DNA from: UBA1161 sp049520395
GTDB taxonomy: Bacteria > Planctomycetota > Phycisphaerae > Tepidisphaerales > Tepidisphaeraceae
Length of the DNA: 49,741 nt
Reading direction: 5' to 3'
NCBI GenBank assembly: GCA_049520395.1
Contig: JBEKPV010000018.1
Span: 1 to 49,741, forward strand
Shown: one piece after another, positions 7,555 through 16,101 of the stretch
Numbering within the stretch: position 1 is the first letter of the stretch
How the letters are laid out: every line of letters starts with the position of its first letter
Position numbers and translations under genes: made by a program
The notes under the pieces: generated by a model
Told to the model about the DNA's origin: nothing
The model's input: the letters and a program-made list of their open reading frames with translations, nothing else
Database searches by the model: none

Positions 7555-9153
7555 ATGGCATCCGCCGCCACCGCAACTTCGCACCGTTTGGGAACCAAGG
7601 GGCTCTCGCGCGAATCGCTCCGCTTGGCCGCGATCGACGTCGGCTCCAACAGCATTCACATGATCGTCGCCCAGGCCGACGCCGACGGCGGAATCACCAC
7701 GCTCTGGCGCATGAAGGAAATGGTCGGCCTCGGGCGGCTCAGTTTCCCGAATCGGCGGCTCTCCAAGGAGGCCATCGGCCGCGCCGTCGCCGCTTTGGGC
7801 CGATTCCAGCAGGCGGCTCAGCAGCGGCAAGCCGAAAAAATTGTCGCCGTCGCCACCAGCGCCGTGCGCGAAGCCGAAAACGGCGGCGATCTGCTGGAGC
7901 GCGCACGCGATGATCTGGGAATGTACCTCCGCATCGTCAGCGCCCGCGAGGAAGCCCGGCTGATCTATCTGGCCGTGCGCCATGCCATCCCCCTGCGCGG
8001 CCAGCCGCACCTCCTCATCGACATCGGCGGCGGCAGCGTCGAGTTCATCGTCGGCGACGAAAAACATACTCAGCTCCTGGAAAGCCGAAAACTCGGCGCC
8101 GCACGCATGACCGCCCAGTTCGTCAAATCGGATCCCATCAGCGAACGCGAGCTTCTTCAGCTCCGAAAACATTACGAGCACGAACTGGTTCCCCTGGTCG
8201 AGCAGATCAAATCCCTGCGCCCCGTCAAAGCCATCGGCACCAGCGGCACGCTGGAAAACCTCGCCGTCATGTGCGGCTCCACCCCTCCCGCCAACGGCGA
8301 CGGCCTGCCCCGCCAAACCATTGAACGCCATGCGTTTGAAAAACTCCTTGCCGAATTACTGGAGAGCAGCACCAAGGACCGCGCTCGCATCCGCGGGCTG
8401 GACGATCAGCGCAAGGATCAGATCGTCGCCGGCGCGGTTCTGGTCGGCCAGTTGTTCGACCGGCTGCATCTCAAGCGCATCGACATTTGCCCCATGGCCC
8501 TGCGCGAGGGAATTCTGCTGGATTATCTTTCCCGGCACCTGCCCGATCTGGCGATCCGCCGCGAAGTCCCCGACGCGCGGCGCCGCAGCGTCATCGACCT
8601 CGCCCGCCGCTGCGATTGGCACAAAACCCACAGCCAGCACGTCGCCGGAATCGCCCTGAAATTATTCGATGAGCTTCGTCCTCTGCACGGCATGAACGCC
8701 GCCGAGCGCGAACTGGTGGAATTCGGCGCTCTCCTGCATGACATCGGCTGGCATATCGGCCGCAGCGGCCACCACAAGCACAGCATGTACCTTATCCTCC
8801 ACGGCGATTTAAAAAATTTTTCCGAGGACGAAATCAAGGTGATCGCCAACATCGCCCGATACCATCGAAAGGCCACGCCCGCCCTGCGGCATGAAAACTA
8901 CTCCGCTCTGCCCCCCCGCCTCCGGCAAGTGGTGGACGTGGGAGCCGCCCTGCTGCGATTATCCGACGGGCTCGATCGCAGCCACGGCAGCGTCATCACC
9001 GACTTGCGCTGCCGCATCGGCAAACGCAAAATCCGGTGCGTTCTAATCGCCAAATCCGACGCGGAGTTGGAAATTTGGGGCGCACGACGCAAAATGGACT
9101 GGTTCAAAAAGGTCTTCGGCCGCTCCATCGAATTTGAGCTGGCCAAACGATAA
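7555..9153 (+). CDS. ppx: Ppx/GppA family phosphatase with C-terminal HD domain
   Basis: Exopolyphosphatase / guanosine pentaphosphate phosphohydrolase family, 532 residues. The actin-like ATPase fold is marked by AAIDVGSNSIHMIV (about 25-38) and the second phosphate loop IDIGGGSVEF (about 157-166). The C-terminal part is HD-like, with HxxHV before and LLHDIGWHIGRSGHHKHS as the metal-binding core. The substrate may be inorganic polyphosphate or pppGpp; the sequence does not decide. The ATG at 7555 is chosen because the upstream extension is Pro/Arg-rich and unlike the family. It is followed after 5 bases by two thymidylate-kinase-like genes, so the three are probably co-transcribed. Confidence 0.88.
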   Translation: MASAATATSHRLGTKGLSRESLRLAAIDVGSNSIHMIVAQADADGGITTLWRMKEMVGLGRLSFPNRRLSKEAIGRAVAALGRFQQAAQQRQAEKIVAVATSAVREAENGGDLLERARDDLGMYLRIVSAREEARLIYLAVRHAIPLRGQPHLLIDIGGGSVEFIVGDEKHTQLLESRKLGAARMTAQFVKSDPISERELLQLRKHYEHELVPLVEQIKSLRPVKAIGTSGTLENLAVMCGSTPPANGDGLPRQTIERHAFEKLLAELLESSTKDRARIRGLDDQRKDQIVAGAVLVGQLFDRLHLKRIDICPMALREGILLDYLSRHLPDLAIRREVPDARRRSVIDLARRCDWHKTHSQHVAGIALKLFDELRPLHGMNAAERELVEFGALLHDIGWHIGRSGHHKHSMYLILHGDLKNFSEDEIKVIANIARYHRKATPALRHENYSALPPRLRQVVDVGAALLRLSDGLDRSHGSVITDLRCRIGKRKIRCVLIAKSDAELEIWGARRKMDWFKKVFGRSIEFELAKR

Positions 9154-9158
9154 CGCTC

Positions 9159-9872
9159 ATGGATTCGCTGCTAACGCCGCACCATTTTCCCGGAAAGCTC
9201 ATTGTCGTCGAGGGAATCGACGGCTCCGGCAAAAGCACGCAACTGCAATTGGCCATGCGCTATCTGCAGGCCAAGGGCCTGCGGCCATTCTTTACGGAAT
9301 GGAACAGCGCCGATCTGGTGAAAACGATCACCAAAAAGGGCAAGAAAAAAATGTCCCTGACGCCGATGACGTTTTCACTTTTGCACGCGACGGATTTCGC
9401 GCACCGATTGGTGCATGGCATTCTCCCGCCGCTGAAGGCGGGGATGATCGTCCTGGCGGATCGCTACGCCTACACCGCTTTCGCCCGCGATGTCATCCGC
9501 GGCTGCCAGCGCGAATGGGTCCGCCAGGTCTATCAATTCGCCCCACGGCCCGATCTGGCGCTCTACTTCAACGTCCCCATCGATGTCAGCGTCTCCAGGC
9601 TGATTTCCGGCCGCGCCAAGCTCAAGGAATACGAAGCGGGCATGGACCTGGGCCTCGCCCCCGATCTGGTCGGCTGCTTCAAAATCTTCCAGGGCCGCAT
9701 CCTCGGCGAATATTCCCGCATCGTTCAGGAATACGGCCTGACCGAAATCGACGCCACCCGCAGCATCGGCGAACAGCAGCAGACCGTCCGCCGCTATATC
9801 GACGAAATTCTCGCCGATTATAAGCCGGTGGTTTCCCACCAATCCGTTCCGCTGGAGGGGACCACCTCATGA
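9159..9872 (+). CDS. tmk: Thymidylate-kinase-like P-loop kinase, first of a tandem pair
   Basis: 237-residue P-loop nucleotide monophosphate kinase of the dTMP kinase superfamily. Walker A is intact (GIDGSGKST, residues 19-27). The DRY motif, which in true dTMP kinases contacts the nucleotide, reads LADRYAYTAFARD. A shared KLKEYEAGMD segment takes the place of the lid. It lies 5 bases after the phosphatase gene and overlaps the next kinase by ATGA. It may be the cell's dTMP kinase, making dTDP from dTMP, or may act on another (poly)phosphate substrate with its phosphatase neighbour; the latter is inference from position. The motif order fits the family but the divergence from housekeeping Tmk is clear. 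Confidence 0.75.
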   Translation: MDSLLTPHHFPGKLIVVEGIDGSGKSTQLQLAMRYLQAKGLRPFFTEWNSADLVKTITKKGKKKMSLTPMTFSLLHATDFAHRLVHGILPPLKAGMIVLADRYAYTAFARDVIRGCQREWVRQVYQFAPRPDLALYFNVPIDVSVSRLISGRAKLKEYEAGMDLGLAPDLVGCFKIFQGRILGEYSRIVQEYGLTEIDATRSIGEQQQTVRRYIDEILADYKPVVSHQSVPLEGTTS

Positions 9873-10591
9873 GCCAGTTCCGCTACATGGGCCGCGCCAT
9901 GCCCTACCTGCCGACCGATGGCTGCACCGGCAAGCTGATCGTCATCGAAGGCACCGACGGCTGCGGCCGCAGCACGCAGGCCGCCCTGCTGAAAGAATGG
10001 CTGGAAGTCCAGGGCTACGCAGTCATCGACACCGGCTGGACGCGCAGCAAACTCGTCGGCCAAGCCATCACCGACGCCAAGGAGGGCCATTCCCTGCATC
10101 GCCTGACTTATTGCCTGATGTACGCCACCGATTTAGCCGACCGCATGGAATACCAGATCATGCCCGCCCTGCGCAGCGGATTCATCGTCCTGGCCGACCG
10201 CTACGTCTACACCCTCCTGGCCCGCGGCATCGCCCGCGGCGCCGACAAACAATGGCTCCGCGACCTCTTCAGCTTCGCCGTCGAACCCGACGTCGTCTTC
10301 TACCTCCAGCTTGGCGTGGACAACCTGGTCCCCCGCGTCCTGGAAGCCGGCAAAATGAACTATTGGGAAAGCGGCCTGGACATGAGCTACGGCGACGATC
10401 TCTACGACAGCTTCGTCGCCTACCAAACCGCCCTGATTGAGCAATTCAACATCCTGGCCGAGGAATTCGATTTCCACTGCGTCGATGCAACACAAGACGC
10501 CCGAGCCATCCAGCGCCAGCTTCGCCGCGCCGTTACCGCCTATCTCCAGAGCAGCGATTACCCGGCGCCGGGCGCGGCCGCCGCGAAGTAA
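9869..10591 (+). CDS. Thymidylate-kinase-like protein, second paralog with Arg in the P-loop
   Basis: 240 residues, a paralog of the preceding gene: the same LIVIEG strand, LADRYVYTLLARG, and a matching block KMNYWESGLD. The Walker A reads GTDGCGRST (28-36), with Arg34 (codon CGC at 9968-9970) where the catalytic Lys should be. In P-loop kinases this Lys binds the phosphates and its loss normally cuts activity, so the protein may be a regulatory partner of the first kinase, or may use altered chemistry. Translationally coupled to it (ATGA overlap at 9869-9872). The C-terminus is Pro/Ala-rich. Last gene of the ppx-kinase-kinase unit. Confidence 0.75.
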   Translation: MSQFRYMGRAMPYLPTDGCTGKLIVIEGTDGCGRSTQAALLKEWLEVQGYAVIDTGWTRSKLVGQAITDAKEGHSLHRLTYCLMYATDLADRMEYQIMPALRSGFIVLADRYVYTLLARGIARGADKQWLRDLFSFAVEPDVVFYLQLGVDNLVPRVLEAGKMNYWESGLDMSYGDDLYDSFVAYQTALIEQFNILAEEFDFHCVDATQDARAIQRQLRRAVTAYLQSSDYPAPGAAAAK

Positions 10592-10626
10592 ATCGCTCCG
10601 GCCGGAAATCAGGGGCTTTACTCAGT

Positions 10627-10702
10627 TTTCTTCGCGTCCTTCGCGCCTTAGCGGTAAAAATCAAATTCGCTTTACCGCGAAGAAGCGAAGGACGCGAAGA
10701 AA
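10627..10702. repeat. Palindromic repeat element, copy 1 (large hairpin)
   Basis: Arms 10627-10658 and 10671-10702 are inverted copies: 18 bases (TTTCTTCGCGTCCTTCGC) pair perfectly, then a 6-base mismatch, then 8 perfect bases (GCGGTAAA), around a 12-base loop. It fills most of the gap between the kinase operon and hisF (10592-10852), which are convergent, and may act as a bidirectional terminator. The left arm recurs almost exactly at 47269. The remainder of this 261-base gap holds nothing else I can identify. Confidence 0.75.
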
Positions 10703-10852
10703 TTCAATGAGATGCGGCTGATGCGTATGCATCCTCGAAATAAATTACCCCTATTTCATGGCAAACCGACAAGAGACTTCGCGTTTTCCAGGTTAACCAT
10801 GTGACGAATCAAAGGCGACGCGATTTGCCATGGGAAATGAAACCGGGCCGCT

Positions 10853-11626
10853 TTAAAACAACCGCATCGCCACGCCGCGCTTCGACAAAAACTCCTTTAC
10901 CTGCCCAATCGAATACGTCCCAAAGTGGAATATACTCGCCGCCAGCGCCGCATCCGCGTGCCCGTTGGTCAGCACATCCAGCAGATGCTCCGGCTTTCCC
11001 GCCCCTCCGCTGGCGACAACCGGAATCTTCACCGCGTCGCTCACCGCCGCCGTCATTTCGATGTCATATCCCGCCGTGGTCCCGTCCGCGTTCATGACAT
11101 TCAGCACGATTTCCCCCGCCCCCAGTGCCTCCGCCTGTTTCGCCCAATCCATCACGCGAACTCCGGTCCCCACGCGGCCGCCGTTGATGAAGACTTCCCA
11201 AACTTCCTTGCCATCCGCCCCGCGAACACGATTGGCGTCCAGCCCCAGCACCGTGGCGCAGCGCCCGAATTTCCGCGCCACTTGCGCTAGTAAATCCGGA
11301 TTCTTCACCGCCGCCGAATTCAGGCTCACCTTCTCCGCCCCCGCCTGGATCAATTGCGTGGCATCCTCCAGCGTCCGGATTCCCCCCCCAACCGTCAGCG
11401 GCATAAAAATCTGATCCATCACCCGCCGAACCAGCTCCGCCATGATCTGCCGCCCCTCGTGGCTGGCGGAAATGTCGTAAAATACCAGTTCATCCGCCCC
11501 CTCATCCTGGTATTTGCGCGCCAGGGCCACCGGATCGCCGGCATCGACCAGATCGAGGAATTTGACGCCTTTAACCACGCGGCCGCGATCCACGTCCAGA
11601 CAGGGGATGATTCGTTTGCTCAGCAC
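10853..11626 (-). CDS. hisF: Imidazole glycerol phosphate synthase, cyclase subunit
   Basis: (beta/alpha)8 barrel of 257 residues that, with the HisH glutaminase, makes imidazole glycerol phosphate and AICAR. Catalytic Asp11 (CLDVDRG) and Asp130 (LGLDANRV) are both at canonical positions, with the phosphate loops TVGGGIRT and VASGGAGKPEH. Start is GTG (minus strand 11626-11624), confirmed because MLSKRIIPCLDV is the normal N-terminus. A TATAAT ends 9 bases upstream and no Shine-Dalgarno is present. hisH and hisA are not in the window. Confidence 0.96.
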   Translation of the reverse strand: MLSKRIIPCLDVDRGRVVKGVKFLDLVDAGDPVALARKYQDEGADELVFYDISASHEGRQIMAELVRRVMDQIFMPLTVGGGIRTLEDATQLIQAGAEKVSLNSAAVKNPDLLAQVARKFGRCATVLGLDANRVRGADGKEVWEVFINGGRVGTGVRVMDWAKQAEALGAGEIVLNVMNADGTTAGYDIEMTAAVSDAVKIPVVASGGAGKPEHLLDVLTNGHADAALAASIFHFGTYSIGQVKEFLSKRGVAMRLF

Positions 11627-11635
11627 GCTGCGGCA

Positions 11636-11641
11636 ATTATA
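11636..11641 (-). promoter_or_regulatory. Predicted -10 box of hisF (leaderless type)
   Basis: Perfect TATAAT on the minus strand, ending 9 bases before the GTG start. No obvious -35 hexamer at the usual spacing. It lies between the end of the upstream methyltransferase gene (11648) and hisF. Confidence 0.5.
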
Positions 11642-11647
11642 GACGAC

Positions 11648-12553
11648 TTATTGCCGGGATTGCGACTGCCCGTCCTGCGCCCCGGGGATGAGAAACGCCA
11701 TGTCCTTCAGGGTCCGGGTGATCGATTTCAGCGGGTGCTCCAGCGCCGACACCACATCTTCCGAAATCGGCTCGACCGGCTTGCCAATTTCACGCTTATA
11801 CCGATTGATCTCCGCTTGCGCCTGAAATACCTGATATGTGGACAAGAGCAATTCGCAATCCGTTTCAACCGCCCGCCCCAGCGCGGCAAATATCTCCCGC
11901 ATCGGTTCGGCATTGGCCCGCGCATCCTGCAAAAAATCCAAAAACGCGTCCGGAACATATTTTCCGACCGCCAGCACTCCCAGCCCGTGCCCATGCTTAA
12001 ACTGAAAACTCGGAAATTTCTTCTCGAGTTCCGCCCAGAGCCGGTGCACGCCGAACCCCTCGTTGGTCTCGGCCGTATCGTGCATCAAAACCACCCCCCG
12101 GTCGCTCATTTTGCCGGCCCAACTGTGATAGTCGTGCGCCACGTCCTCATACGAATGCGACCCGTCGATATGCAGCAGATCGATCGAACCGTCCGCAAAT
12201 TCCTTCAAGGCGTCGTCAAACGTGGACTGAAGCAATGTCGAAAAGGACCCAAAGCGCGGATCGTGATGACTACGAAGAAATCCGAGTATATCCTGCGAAT
12301 ACGGCCCCGTGTGTTTGTCCCCCCTCCACGTATCCACGGCAAAACAGCGCGTCGGCAATTTCAACTTCGTCACCACCTGGCAAAACGCGCAGTATGACGT
12401 GCCGTAGTACGTCCCCAGTTCGACCAAGAGCCTCGGCTGAAGCAATTCAACCGACAGAAACGCGAACGGCGCATGGGACGTCCACGCCAGGCTTGGACAC
12501 AAATACTCCCATTGCATAGCCGCGATCGGATGATCCAATAGATTAAACCGCAT
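11648..12553 (-). CDS. Class I SAM-dependent methyltransferase (Methyltransf_24-like)
   Basis: 301 residues. A Rossmann-fold SAM site is suggested by LLVELGTYYGTSYCAF (about 55-70), an acidic end of strand 2 (CFAVDTWRGD), IDLLHIDGSHSYEDV and a VLMHDT motif; this pattern is seen in methyltransferases found with glycosyltransferases and surface-polysaccharide genes. The target is unknown. An open frame continues upstream across the tRNA gene, so the start is set at the ATG at 12553-12551, just downstream of tRNA-His. The C-terminal 80 residues are helical and charged. Probably transcribed with or just after the tRNA. Confidence 0.7.
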   Translation of the reverse strand: MRFNLLDHPIAAMQWEYLCPSLAWTSHAPFAFLSVELLQPRLLVELGTYYGTSYCAFCQVVTKLKLPTRCFAVDTWRGDKHTGPYSQDILGFLRSHHDPRFGSFSTLLQSTFDDALKEFADGSIDLLHIDGSHSYEDVAHDYHSWAGKMSDRGVVLMHDTAETNEGFGVHRLWAELEKKFPSFQFKHGHGLGVLAVGKYVPDAFLDFLQDARANAEPMREIFAALGRAVETDCELLLSTYQVFQAQAEINRYKREIGKPVEPISEDVVSALEHPLKSITRTLKDMAFLIPGAQDGQSQSRQ

Positions 12554-12601
12554 GGCAAAATTGCCCGGCGACCCCCCTGGGGGCGACGGATTTGCAAAAA
12601 G

Positions 12602-12675
12602 GGTGATCGACGGGGCTCGAACCCGCGACCCCAAGGACCACAACCTTGTGCTCTGCCAACTGAGCTACGACCACC
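12602..12675 (-). tRNA. tRNA-His (anticodon GTG)
   Basis: Minus-strand cloverleaf: acceptor GTGGTCG pairs with CGATCAC (one G-T), and an extra 5' G faces C73, the tRNA-His identity pair. The D arm is GCTC/GAGC, the anticodon arm CAAGG-TTGTGGT-CCTTG with anticodon GTG, and the T arm carries TTCGAGC. CCA is not encoded. A five-T run follows immediately (12600-12596 read on the minus strand) and probably ends transcription. Confidence 0.96.
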
Positions 12676-12685
12676 GTGTCCAAGT

Positions 12686-12713
12686 TTTGTACCCGATTCG
12701 CCCCATGTGTCAA
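12686..12713 (-). promoter_or_regulatory. Promoter of tRNA-His
   Basis: Minus strand: consensus TTGACA (12713-12708), a 16-base spacer and TACAAA (12691-12686), about 10 bases before the mature tRNA 5' end. Confidence 0.8.
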
Positions 12714-12731
12714 TTGTAGCCAGATTCGGGT

Positions 12732-13388
12732 ATGAATCAGTGCTCCGAATCAGCGATCATAGGCCAAGTCGTTACCCAGAAAACCTTTGCGATGCCCGTC
12801 ATCATCGAATATGCCGCCGTTTTGAAGGAACTCACCGGTCACGGGATGGTCTGTAACTATCCGAACGGCGGATCGTTCGGATTCCCCCAAAACTGCACCC
12901 GCTGTTTCCGCGGCTGGATCGGGCCCCCCGACTGGACTATCAAGCGAGACATGCGCCGCAATACCCGCCAGATCGTGCCCCCCTACGAGGCGAATCTGGC
13001 CGAATTGGTTCACCGAGCATGGCTCGCCCTATTCCCCGGCAACCTCTGGATCATGCCCGCCAGCCACTGGTCGTTTGAACTTCATCACGGCAGCGGCGAT
13101 TGGCTGCCCGGCCTGATCACAAGCCTCTCGCTCGACGCAACCGCCCTGGCCGCCCGCACCGACGGGTCGGCAATCCAATTTTCCCCCGAAGAATCCGATC
13201 GCTTCAAAACCTTCGCCGAATCGTTATTGAAACAACTCCATTCCAGCGATTTCTGCATCGCCTTCCCCGGCCACCCGGCCGTTTGCACGCTGCATCATCA
13301 TCAGCAAATCTGGTGGATCACGCGCGATCCCGCGCTGCTGACCCGTCTGGACGCTCTGGCGAAACTTGGGGATATCCCATGTGAGTAG
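12732..13388 (+). CDS. Conserved-looking protein of unknown function
   Basis: 218 residues if read from ATG 12732; ATG 12792 (MPVIIEYAAVLKEL) is an equally good start and may be the true one, since the first 20 residues look unstructured. Features: GHGMVCNYPNGGSFGFP, a Cys pair (CTRC), GWIGPPD followed by a basic segment, a Trp-rich centre (SHWSFELHHGSGDWLP) and a His cluster CTLHHHQQIWWITRD near the C-terminus. No signal peptide or membrane segment. I do not recognise a named domain. It stands alone between tRNA-His (divergent) and dnaB. Confidence 0.65.
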   Translation: MNQCSESAIIGQVVTQKTFAMPVIIEYAAVLKELTGHGMVCNYPNGGSFGFPQNCTRCFRGWIGPPDWTIKRDMRRNTRQIVPPYEANLAELVHRAWLALFPGNLWIMPASHWSFELHHGSGDWLPGLITSLSLDATALAARTDGSAIQFSPEESDRFKTFAESLLKQLHSSDFCIAFPGHPAVCTLHHHQQIWWITRDPALLTRLDALAKLGDIPCE

Positions 13389-13402
13389 CCGGTTGAGAAA
13401 TT

Positions 13403-13438
13403 GCCGGGGGTGAAAAATTTCCCGCTCTTTGCCCCGGC
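13403..13438 (+). terminator. Possible stem-loop terminator after 13388
   Basis: GCCGGGG (13403-13409) pairs with CCCCGGC (13432-13438) around a 22-base loop. It follows the stop of the unknown gene by about 15 bases. The following bases are T-rich but not a clean U-tract, so this is tentative. Confidence 0.3.
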
Positions 13439-13473
13439 CGATCATTATTCTCCCCTCCCCCGGTCATTCGGCG

Positions 13474-13502
13474 TTGCATGCCGGCGACCGGATTCGCATA
13501 AT
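13474..13502 (+). promoter_or_regulatory. Promoter of dnaB
   Basis: TTGCAT (13474-13479), a 17-base spacer and CATAAT (13497-13502). The transcript would have a leader of about 32 bases containing AGGAAGG. Confidence 0.65.
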
Positions 13503-13540
13503 GTTAGGGCGCACATTCTGCTTAGGAAGGGATGCCTGCA

Positions 13541-14911
13541 ATGACTCAGTTGATCGAATCCGTGTTGGGCAATCAGTTCGATCGACTTCCCCCCCATTCG
13601 ATTGAAGCCGAGATGTGCCTGCTGGCGTCGATGATGCTCGACCGCGAGATGATCGGCCAAGTGGTACAGGAAATAGACCGTGACGCCTTCTACCAGGCCG
13701 ATCACCAGACCATCTTCGATGTCATCGTCAAGCTCTACGAGCAAAACCGTCCCGTCGACGCGGTCATTCTTCACGAGGAATTGGCCAAACTGCAGATTCT
13801 CGAGGAAGTCGGCGGGGTGGGCTATTTGGCGCAGATTTTGGGGACCGTTCCCTCGGCGGCACACGGGGCGCATTACGCCGAAGTCGTCCGTGAAAAAGCG
13901 CTCCTCCGCCAACTGATCGCCGCCAGCAACGACTGCTTGCGAGACGCCTATGCCCCGCACGAAAACGCCGATTTGGTTCTCGAAAAGGCCGAGAAACGGA
14001 TCTTTGCCATTGCCGAGAAGAAGACCACTGGAACCACCAGCAGCCTCGGTGAGGTAGCCCACCAAGTTTACGACTCCCTCGAGGAAAAGTCTCGTCGCGG
14101 CATAGATTCTGGATTCTATGAAATGGACGACATGCTCAACGGTCTTCAGAACGGCGAAATGATAATCGTTGCCGGGCGCCCCTCAATGGGAAAAACTGCT
14201 TTCGCGCTAAACATCATCGAGCACATCGCTGCCAATACCAGACTGCCTTGTGGAATCTTCTCGCTAGAAATGAGCAAGCAGCAACTCGCACAGCGAATGA
14301 TGTGCTCGCGGGCCAATATCGACGCCCAGAAGGTTCGTCGCGGCTTAATCCATGCCTCGGAATTCCATCAGCTTGCTCAAGTAACCAACGAGTTAGCCAA
14401 GGCCCAAATTTGGGTAGACGACGCTCCCGGGCTTACGCCACTGGAACTGCGAGCCAAGGCCCGCCGAATGAAGATGCAGCACGACATCAAATGCATCATG
14501 ATCGATTACATGCAGCTCATGGACAACCACGGCCCGGAAAACCGCCAGCAGGAAATCAGTGAAATCTCGCGAACCGTCAAAAGCGTCGCCCGCGAATTGA
14601 ACATCCCGGTGATCTGCCTATCGCAATTGAATCGCCAGAGCGAAGGGCGCGACGGGCACCGGCCACGGATGAGCGATCTGCGCGAATCAGGGAGCATCGA
14701 GCAGGACGCCGACGTCATCATACTTTTGCACCGCGAAGACTATTACAAGATGAGCGAGCCCGGTTTCATCCCGGACAACCTGGCCGAGGTGATCATTGCA
14801 AAGCAGCGCAACGGCCCCACCGGCACGGTGAAACTGACGTTCCTTAACAAGGCGACGCGGTTTGAGAATCTGAGCACGGCGACCGACCCGTGGCCGGCGG
14901 CGCAGCGATAA
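13541..14911 (+). CDS. dnaB: Replicative DNA helicase
   Basis: Hexameric 5'-3' helicase of the replication fork, 456 residues. The N-terminal helical domain begins with RLPPHSIEAEMCLLASMM. The RecA-like motor domain holds GFYEMDDMLNGLQNGEMIIVAGRPSMGKT in pieces: Walker A GRPSMGKT with Lys218, Walker B IMIDYMQLM, and the late motif DLRESGSIEQDAD. Two start codons are close: ATG 13541 is preferred because GGAAGG (13525-13530) is 10 bases away, while it is 1 base from ATG 13532. The downstream peptidase starts immediately at the stop. Intein-free. Confidence 0.96.
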   Translation: MTQLIESVLGNQFDRLPPHSIEAEMCLLASMMLDREMIGQVVQEIDRDAFYQADHQTIFDVIVKLYEQNRPVDAVILHEELAKLQILEEVGGVGYLAQILGTVPSAAHGAHYAEVVREKALLRQLIAASNDCLRDAYAPHENADLVLEKAEKRIFAIAEKKTTGTTSSLGEVAHQVYDSLEEKSRRGIDSGFYEMDDMLNGLQNGEMIIVAGRPSMGKTAFALNIIEHIAANTRLPCGIFSLEMSKQQLAQRMMCSRANIDAQKVRRGLIHASEFHQLAQVTNELAKAQIWVDDAPGLTPLELRAKARRMKMQHDIKCIMIDYMQLMDNHGPENRQQEISEISRTVKSVARELNIPVICLSQLNRQSEGRDGHRPRMSDLRESGSIEQDADVIILLHREDYYKMSEPGFIPDNLAEVIIAKQRNGPTGTVKLTFLNKATRFENLSTATDPWPAAQR

Positions 14912-16036
14912 ATGCCCGATCTCCTGCAATCCCTCTGCTCAACGCCCACGGCCCCATTTGCCGAGCAGCGCGTCGTCGAATTCGTCGCGGATTTCGTGCG
15001 CCGCCGCAAAAATCTCTCGCTCCGCGCCGATCGGTTCGGCAATCTCCTGATCGAATTAAAATCGAAGTCCAAATCCCGCCGCCCGCGCTGGGTCTTCACC
15101 GCCCACATGGATCACCCCGGCTTCGTCGCCAGACGAATGCTCAATTCCGGGCAACTCCTGGCCGATTTCCGCGGCTACGTGAAGGTCGATTTTGTCCGCG
15201 GCGCGGCCGTGCGATTTTTCGACGCACCACGCGAAATTCCCGGCATCGTTAAAGAGGCAACCGTCGCCGATCACGATCAATTGCCGGTTCCGCACCAGGT
15301 CACGGTCCAAGTCGATGCCCCGGTCGCGCCGGGATCGCCCGGAATGTTCGATCAGGGCGAAGGCCGCTATGAATCCGGAAAATTCTATTGCCGCGGCTGC
15401 GACGATCTGGCCGGCGCCGCCGCCTGCCTGGAGATGCTCGATCGCTTGCATCGCCGGCCGACCCAATCGCCCGTAGCCGTCTTGTTCACCCGAGCCGAAG
15501 AGGAGGGTTTCATCGGCTGCATCGCCGCCTGCCGCGATGGGAAGCTCCTTAAAAAATCCGACCGGGTGATCGCCATCGAATGCAGCAGCGTCCAGCCCGT
15601 CGCCCCCCAGGGCGGCGGCGTCATCGTCCGCGTCGGCGACCGCTCCAGCATCTTCAATTCCGCCCTAACCTATTTCCTGGGCGCACAAGCCGCCGAATTG
15701 CAAAAAAAGGACAAATCATTCCGCTGGCAACGCGCCCTCATGCCCGGCGGCACCTGCGAAGCCACCGTCTACGACATCTACGGCTACACCGCCGCCTCCC
15801 TCTGCGTCCCCCTCGGCAACTACCACAACATGGACACCCAATCCCAAAAAATCGCCCCGGAATATATCGACGTCTCCGATTGGCAAAACATGGTCAAGCT
15901 ATTCGTCCGCCTCGCCCAGCACGGCCACAAATTCAACCCCGGCCACGCCCAGCTGAAAGCCCGCGTGCTTAAGCGATATAATCGACTCAACCGCTTCCTG
16001 ACCGCGTCGGCGAAATCCGTGACCGATGCTCTTTGA
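14912..16036 (+). CDS. M42-family metallopeptidase (FrvX-like aminopeptidase)
   Basis: 374 residues of the M42/M20 zinc-peptidase clan, cytoplasmic. Metal and catalytic motifs in order: TAHMDHPGF (His65 and Asp67), GCDDLAGAAA (bridging Asp), TRAEEEGFIG (catalytic Glu and ligand Glu), AIECSS, and a late PLGNYHNMDTQ holding the last His. It probably trims peptides, as glutamyl or general aminopeptidases of this family do. Its ATG directly abuts the dnaB stop, so it is likely co-transcribed. Substrate unknown. Confidence 0.82.
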   Translation: MPDLLQSLCSTPTAPFAEQRVVEFVADFVRRRKNLSLRADRFGNLLIELKSKSKSRRPRWVFTAHMDHPGFVARRMLNSGQLLADFRGYVKVDFVRGAAVRFFDAPREIPGIVKEATVADHDQLPVPHQVTVQVDAPVAPGSPGMFDQGEGRYESGKFYCRGCDDLAGAAACLEMLDRLHRRPTQSPVAVLFTRAEEEGFIGCIAACRDGKLLKKSDRVIAIECSSVQPVAPQGGGVIVRVGDRSSIFNSALTYFLGAQAAELQKKDKSFRWQRALMPGGTCEATVYDIYGYTAASLCVPLGNYHNMDTQSQKIAPEYIDVSDWQNMVKLFVRLAQHGHKFNPGHAQLKARVLKRYNRLNRFLTASAKSVTDAL

Positions 16037-16058
16037 TAGCGCGGTCATTGGACTCGTA

Positions 16059-16067
16059 TGCTAAAAT
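16059..16067 (+). promoter_or_regulatory. Predicted extended -10 promoter of the toxin-antitoxin pair
   Basis: TGCTAAAAT matches the extended -10 pattern (TGnTAnAAT). No good -35 at the usual distance. It lies 34 bases before the antitoxin ATG. Confidence 0.35.
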
Positions 16068-16101
16068 AGTGCCTCGCGTTGAATCGGATAAAGGTGCCGG
16101 C

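Noticed and set aside
11648..12643. Extension of the methyltransferase start to 12643
   Set aside because: The extra codons are the complement of tRNA-His, so the frame there is accidental.
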